A stretch of 23,337 nt of DNA from Silene noctiflora (taxonomy: Eukaryota; Streptophyta; Magnoliopsida; Caryophyllales; Caryophyllaceae), in assembly GCA_009801015.1 (NCBI GenBank), contig VHZZ01000253.1, positions 52,843-76,179 of the forward strand. Direction: 5' to 3'. A model generated the notes under the pieces. The model was not told the DNA's origin. It saw only the letters and a list, made by a program, of their open reading frames with translations, and did not search any database. Position 1 is the first letter of the stretch; each line of letters opens with the position of its first letter. A program made the translations under genes and the position numbers. Below, one piece after another: positions 19,207-23,337 of this stretch.

Positions 19207-19772
19207 ATTAATAGCTTTAGTACAAGAGTACAAAGAGGGTGATGCTACTTGTTTCTGTATTACGTGGCCATCATATTAATTTCGCCATTAATAGCTTTAG
19301 GCTCTGTTTGGCAAGCCATTTCAGGTACCTGATTTGGTCAAAGTAGCTTATTTGACCAAAATTTCAGGTACCTTATTTTTTTTTAACCGTTTGGCAAGTA
19401 GCTTATTTAACCAAATAAGCTACCTGAAATGAAATGCTACCTAGAGTAGCATTTGAGATTTCAGGTACCTGATTTAGTTTGATTTTCCTTTTTTACCCCT
19501 TAAATCTATATTACTAAATAATTATCATATCCTTTTACGTAATTTCATCAAAATCAGTTACCTTTTCAGTTAGTTTGCCAAACATTTTTTTATATAATCA
19601 GCTACCTTATCAGTTAGCTTTTCAGGTTTAAGTTAACTTTTCAGTTTTCAGCTATCTTTTCAGGTTTCAGCTATCTTTTCAGTTAGTTTTGTCAAACCGA
19701 GCCTTAGGTACAAGAGTACAATCCAATTTAAGAACTCGAATAAGTCAAATACGTGGCCATCATATTAATTTC
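19207..19772. repeat. 77-bp tandem duplication, second copy split by a MITE
   Basis: The first copy is 19207-19283 (ATTAATAGCTTTAG ... ACGTGGCCATCATATTAA). The second runs 19287-19299, is interrupted by the MITE at 19300-19703, and continues 19704-19772. The join in the second copy (AGCTTTA then GGTACAAGAGTACAA) matches the uninterrupted first copy (AGCTTTAGTACAAGAGTACAA) apart from one base. Confidence 0.82.
19297..19706. mobile_element. PIF/Harbinger (Tourist-like) MITE
   Basis: The element occupies 19300-19703 (404 bp). Left end GGCTCTGTTTGGCAA; right end TTGTCAAACCGAGCC, whose reverse complement is GGCTCGGTTTGACAA (13 of 15 match). TTA flanks both sides (19297-19299, 19704-19706), the classic PIF/Harbinger target. 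The interior has many repeats of CAGGTACCT and of TTTTCAGTTAGCT-type words and no coding capacity. Confidence 0.86.
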
Positions 19773-20245
19773 ACAAATAAGTATACATCCCCACATAAAG
19801 TCATGTCTAAAGTACTATTCAAGTATTCAGATACTCATCCACAAAATAATTAGATACTCAATTTTGTCATTTAGTTATTTATTTATCTTTTTTATTAATT
19901 AAAAGGGATATTTTAATTAAAGGTTAATTAATTAATAAACGTAATGAAACAGTATATAACGTATGTTACAACTTTCTTTTTACCACCACAGAATTGAATT
20001 AGCTTGTTCGGCATTTGGGCATGAGTATTATTGTTTGTGATGCACCTCTAATATTTTAATTCAAATTCTTTACCGTTATAAGAAGTATTTTATTTTAACG
20101 TAAATAGTTTATTTAGCAAAAGGAAGTATATATGATTATATAATACAGTATTGTACTAATGTAAAACCGTCAATCTTGTGTCTACCGGTCGATTTGACCT
20201 ACCTTAATTCATTTGAAAAAAAGTATGAAGACTTAAGTTATGAAT
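19747..20245. repeat. Upstream segment of the CTNIP duplication, copy B
   Basis: Counterpart of 17909-18385, but about 1.5 kb upstream of the intact peptide gene rather than 130 bp. Only one of the three W-box cores survives (TTGACC at 20194-20199). The region between this segment and the gene contains two Stowaway MITEs. Confidence 0.72.
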
Positions 20246-20477
20246 ATATTCTTGTTCAACTAGGGCGAAAAATCCTTCTTATATTACTCCCCTCTTTCTT
20301 GACTGACCAACATGCTACTCCTTACGTACTTCGTCAATACACTCCTTGGAACTCAAAACTTCCCTCTTTCGTTTATTACGTGTATGCATGAAAATTCTCA
20401 CACATTACGTACGAAAATTGAATAGTTATTCAGCCTTTGAGGCATGTATACCATGCATGCATGGTCTTTATCTATTT
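20246..20477. other. Spacer before the third Stowaway
   Basis: No gene is recognised. The overlapping open frames in this stretch have no motif and run into MITE sequence. Confidence 0.4.
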
Positions 20478-20746
20478 TACTCCCTCTCCTATCCGCTATT
20501 TTCTTCCCTATTTCCTAAAACGGATTATTCAGATTTTTTTCCCCTTTCTATTTTTGGTAACAATTTACTCTTATTTTATTCATCCCTCTCTCCTATCACA
20601 AACCCCACCCAACACTTTTACTCTTATTTTATTCATTNCNCTCTNNNATCNCCNAACCCCACNNNNTCTTTTATCAATATAATACTCCCTCCCTTAATCT
20701 CCGTGCCCACTTGAAAGGGGAAGAAGATAGTGGATGAGAGGGAGTA
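20478..20746. mobile_element. Stowaway-type MITE with internal tandem repeat and ambiguous bases
   Basis: The element occupies 20480-20744 (265 bp) between TA dinucleotides. The ends CTCCCTCTCCTATCC and GGATGAGAGGGAG form inverted repeats that extend, with mismatches, through GCTATTTTCTTCCC. It is a different subfamily from the other three Stowaways. A 53-bp tandem repeat (20564-20616, 20617-20669) lies inside, and all 11 N bases of this area fall in its second copy. Confidence 0.8.
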
Positions 20747-20773
20747 TAAAGTACTGAGTACTCCATAAAAATA

Positions 20774-20965
20774 TACTTTCTTCATCCCGATCAATTATAA
20801 GACCAAGAAAAGAGGAGAGAGTCAATTATAAGATGACAAGTGGACTAAATTGAATGTAAAAGATCAAATTACTCATCAAATGCAATCCTAAAATAGAAAG
20901 GACAACAATTGACTGAGACACCCCAAAATGGAAAAGGACAACAAATGACCGGAACGGAGGGAGTA
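20774..20965. mobile_element. Stowaway MITE with decayed left end
   Basis: The element occupies 20776-20963 (188 bp) between TA dinucleotides. The right end CGGAACGGAGGGAG is intact; the left end (CTTTCTTCATCCCGATC) has drifted. It is of the same subfamily as 17607-17813, sharing ATCAAATTACTCATCAAATG and AAAATAGAAAGGACAACA. Confidence 0.87.
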
Positions 20966-21539
20966 ATTCTAAACCATCATTTTTCTGCTATGGAGCGGAT
21001 GATATCATCATATATATTTACCTTACGTATAATTATCGTTACTCTTAACCATCATTTTATGACCCAAAAAAAAAAAAATAAATAAATAAATAAATAATTG
21101 ACCATATAATAATCTCTTTATGCCAGTTTATATATACTACACAAAAGCGATTTTTTTTTACAGCGTATTAATATTAACTCGTTATTTTAACCTCTGTTTG
21201 TTTCTCCATTCTATATTCGACCATTTTTTAAATCTTTAATTATAAATGTCGTACGATAGGGAGTAACTTTATAAACAAAGTAAATTAGTTTAGTAAAAGT
21301 ATGAAGATTATAAACTCACCTAACTTGTTCCAACTTTAAAGGACTGGTTGGTAGTTGGTACTACGAAAGTACGAAATATATGGTTTTAGTTTCATATTTG
21401 GACGATCCGTCGATCATAAATAATTATACTATATGATATATTATTTGTAAATTCTAACCGTGTTGTATATACATTTGATCAAGTCCACGCCGCATATTTC
21501 CACTTCAAACCTTTCAATTCAATCACCCTCTTTAACAAA
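20966..21539. other. Upstream region of the CTNIP-like gene
   Basis: AT-rich with an A tract followed by an AAAT run (about 21067-21095). No gene or transposon ends are seen. Confidence 0.45.
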
Positions 21540-21595
21540 AGTCAAATCCCACTTTTTTCCTCCTAAAGTCAAACCCTTCATTCTTCTTATTTATA
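21540..21595 (+). promoter_or_regulatory. Putative promoter of the CTNIP-like gene: two W-boxes and a TATA-like box
   Basis: AGTCAA (reverse of the W-box TTGACT) occurs at 21540-21545 and 21567-21572, and TATTTATA at 21588-21595, about 150 bp before the ATG. W-boxes bind WRKY factors, which would fit a defence-related peptide. Short motifs like these occur by chance, so the assignment rests on their clustering and position. Confidence 0.45.
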
Positions 21596-21747
21596 CTAGC
21601 TACCAAATTCCATGCACTCCTTTTATTATTTAAGAGCATATAACGTACAAAAATTAATAATTCAATCTTCGTCGAAACTCGTAAATTAAATATATTCTCG
21701 TCTATAATATCACAAAAGATCATATAAGATACAAAAAAATTAAGATC

Positions 21748-22056
21748 ATGATGAGGTTGGCTCAAAGAAGAGGGTGTTTAATTAATGTTACTCTTATAAT
21801 AATGTCCATTGTTTTAATTACAAGGTTTGATCAAATTACAGCAATGAGGCCATTAAGAGAAGAACAAAATTGGTTATTATTTGAGTCATTGCCTAAGGGA
21901 CATAAGTCGACGTCGACGTCTAATCCATGCACGTTCATTCCAAAGAGTGGTGGTAAGGGTCATTGTGCTTTGGCGGAGATGCACTATTCCGGTGGTGGTG
22001 CTAGGTCAAAGAAAGCGGCTCCGTCTACTGTCTTTCCTAACCATATCGATCATTAG
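21748..22056 (+). CDS. CTNIP/SCREW-like secreted signalling peptide precursor
   Basis: A 102-residue single-exon protein. The basic N-terminus and hydrophobic stretch (about 11-26, ending near ITA at 32) look like a signal peptide. The mature part begins MRPLREEQ, runs through a variable Thr/Ser linker, and carries the conserved core NPCTFIP (59-65), Gly-rich spacer, then GHCALAEMHYSGG (71-83), with Cys61 and Cys73. As I recall them, plant CTNIP (SCREW) phytocytokines share a signal peptide, an RPL segment and a PCTNIP...GxCxLxEM core with two cysteines. They are perceived by the leucine-rich-repeat receptor kinase HSL3/NUT and act in immunity and stomatal control. Here Phe replaces the Asn of CTNIP. 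A basic tail (RSKKA) and about 18 further residues follow the core and may be removed. ATG codons at 21748 and 21751 are both usable. A dead paralogue lies 3 kb upstream. The family call is by motif memory, not by search. Confidence 0.74.
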   Translation: MMRLAQRRGCLINVTLIIMSIVLITRFDQITAMRPLREEQNWLLFESLPKGHKSTSTSNPCTFIPKSGGKGHCALAEMHYSGGGARSKKAAPSTVFPNHIDH

Positions 22057-23337
22057 AGTTGGTGCGGTTTCTAATGATTTTTCTCAAGTTTAGGGTTCAT
22101 ACGGAGTATTTTGTAATGTAATGTAAACAAATTTGTGATTTTTTTTTTATTTTTTTTCAATTTTGCATTCTTTGGTTTGATAAGTTGGTTGTGTTACCAC
22201 GACGTTTTGAGCTATAGTATATAAGATCGAGGATTAGGGAAATGTATATACGGTTGGAAAAAAAAAAAGGTAATTTATTTTGCAATTCATTGATTTAATT
22301 CTTGTATTGTACGGAATAATACTATCGCTTTCTTCTTCCGAAAATTTTAACCTAAATGTCATTAGATTTGAATAAACTCACTTATCCATATTATCCCCAA
22401 GTCATTTTGGATGGAATCTTTCTCTATCTATAATCTATTGGTCAAATGTATAATATTTTTTTCGTTTAAATGAGCGTAATATATCGTGGGTAAGAATCGA
22501 ACTAACTCTTGTTCTTATCAAATGTATAATATAATGTTGAATATTTTGCACTACATTAATTCTATATTTAAAAGTCAATAGTTATTTCATGGAAGCGACT
22601 TATTTATTTTGTATAATCATGCTATATCTAACGTCAATTTTATACGTACTATATCTAAGTAGTATAATCATGCTATAATAACATAATCTAAGGTCAATTT
22701 TATACATACTAGTTACTACTAGGAGTATATCTTAATTATGATTATAATTCAAAACTTTGAAAAGGAAATTTATGGAAAGGTCTCAAACTAAGAACATGCA
22801 TGTTTGATAATACAAAGCTAGAGGAAGACAATAACTTTGATAACTATGACCAAGTGACTAAGTTTGTTTGACTCTAACAAACTAAACTAGGTCAATTTAT
22901 TTATGCGTTCTTTTGGGTTTAAGGTTCACATATTGATTTTCTACTTGGAACTTTATTGGTTGACAAGAGTAGTGTTTAGATTGGAACATGCATGCATGAC
23001 ATGATGACTCCTACAAAGTTATAAATTCATGACGCATATATTTATGTTTACGGTTTTAATAATGTGCGAGCGCACATTTAGAAGTCATATGACGATCAAA
23101 ATTATTTCATAATTCGTTGTGCTCTTATTAGCACGAAATATTGGGTAATATATATGAAAATCGTCAATCAAGTTCCTCGGACTTCTTGTTTCATTCGTTC
23201 AATTTAACGGTTTTTACTAGATATATATATATACAACTCGATCACACATGCATGAAGATACGTGAAACTTATCATACTCAAATAAATTGACTATATTTCG
23301 TCAATGAATCATACAGAATTACATTTCTTGATAACTC
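22057..23337. other. 3' flank and terminal AT-rich spacer
   Basis: The peptide gene is followed by T-rich DNA (22139-22160) that may contain its poly(A) region; no canonical AATAAA was singled out. An imperfect duplication of about 50 bp (TATAATCATGCTATA near 22612 and 22663, each followed by GTCAATTTTATAC) is present. No further gene or transposon ends were recognised. Confidence 0.5.

Noticed and set aside
20176-20714. Overlapping plus-strand open frames near the ambiguous bases
   Set aside because: They run through duplicated upstream sequence and a Stowaway MITE, include N codons, and show no motif.
1-23337. tRNA, rRNA, CRISPR arrays or prokaryotic operon signals
   Set aside because: None were seen; the gene structures, intron and MITEs indicate plant nuclear DNA.

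Overview
The window is plant nuclear DNA, most likely from a eudicot. The signs are two intronless CYP94-type cytochrome P450 genes, plant carboxylesterase (CXE) genes with a short GT-AG intron, a small secreted peptide gene that looks like the CTNIP/SCREW phytocytokine family, AT-rich spacers, and many MITEs (Stowaway, PIF/Harbinger-like and hAT-like). The repeat vocabulary (GAACTGAACTGAA-rich elements, ACTCCCTCCGT Stowaways) recalls Caryophyllales intergenic DNA, but that is an impression. Every recognised gene lies on the + strand.

Layout. 1-870: 3' half of a decayed P450, closest in feel to CYP94A. 1312-2944 and 3064-4979: a tandem duplication carrying two CXE genes. The first (1611-2815, one intron) is open. 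The second (3292-4887) is a pseudogene with a 52-bp deletion in exon 1, further indels in exon 2 and a 422-bp hAT-like MITE in its intron. 4980-9351: AT-rich spacer with microsatellites and two copies of a dispersed repeat. 9352-12275 and 12729-16490: a second tandem duplication carrying two intact CYP94 genes (10555-12153 and 14739-16361) with a conserved core promoter; the upstream region of the second copy is split by two back-to-back MITEs. 17607-21000: a MITE-rich stretch. It holds a dead CTNIP-like gene (18515-19050) with a Stowaway inserted just before its old stop codon, a PIF/Harbinger-like MITE whose empty site survives next door, and three more Stowaways. 21540-22056: the intact CTNIP-like gene with two W-boxes beside a TATA-like box. 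The rest, to 23337, is AT-rich DNA without a recognisable gene.

The three families (P450, carboxylesterase, signalling peptide) are not an obvious single pathway. What they share is evolutionary behaviour: each has been duplicated in tandem, and in two of the three one copy has died in a readable way. Because each insertion sits in one member of a duplicated pair, the partner acts as an empty-site control. The most biologically interesting items are the CTNIP-like peptide gene with its disabled sister, and the two CYP94 paralogues whose differences concentrate in the B-C loop expected to contact substrate. The family names come from motif recognition by eye; no database search was run.
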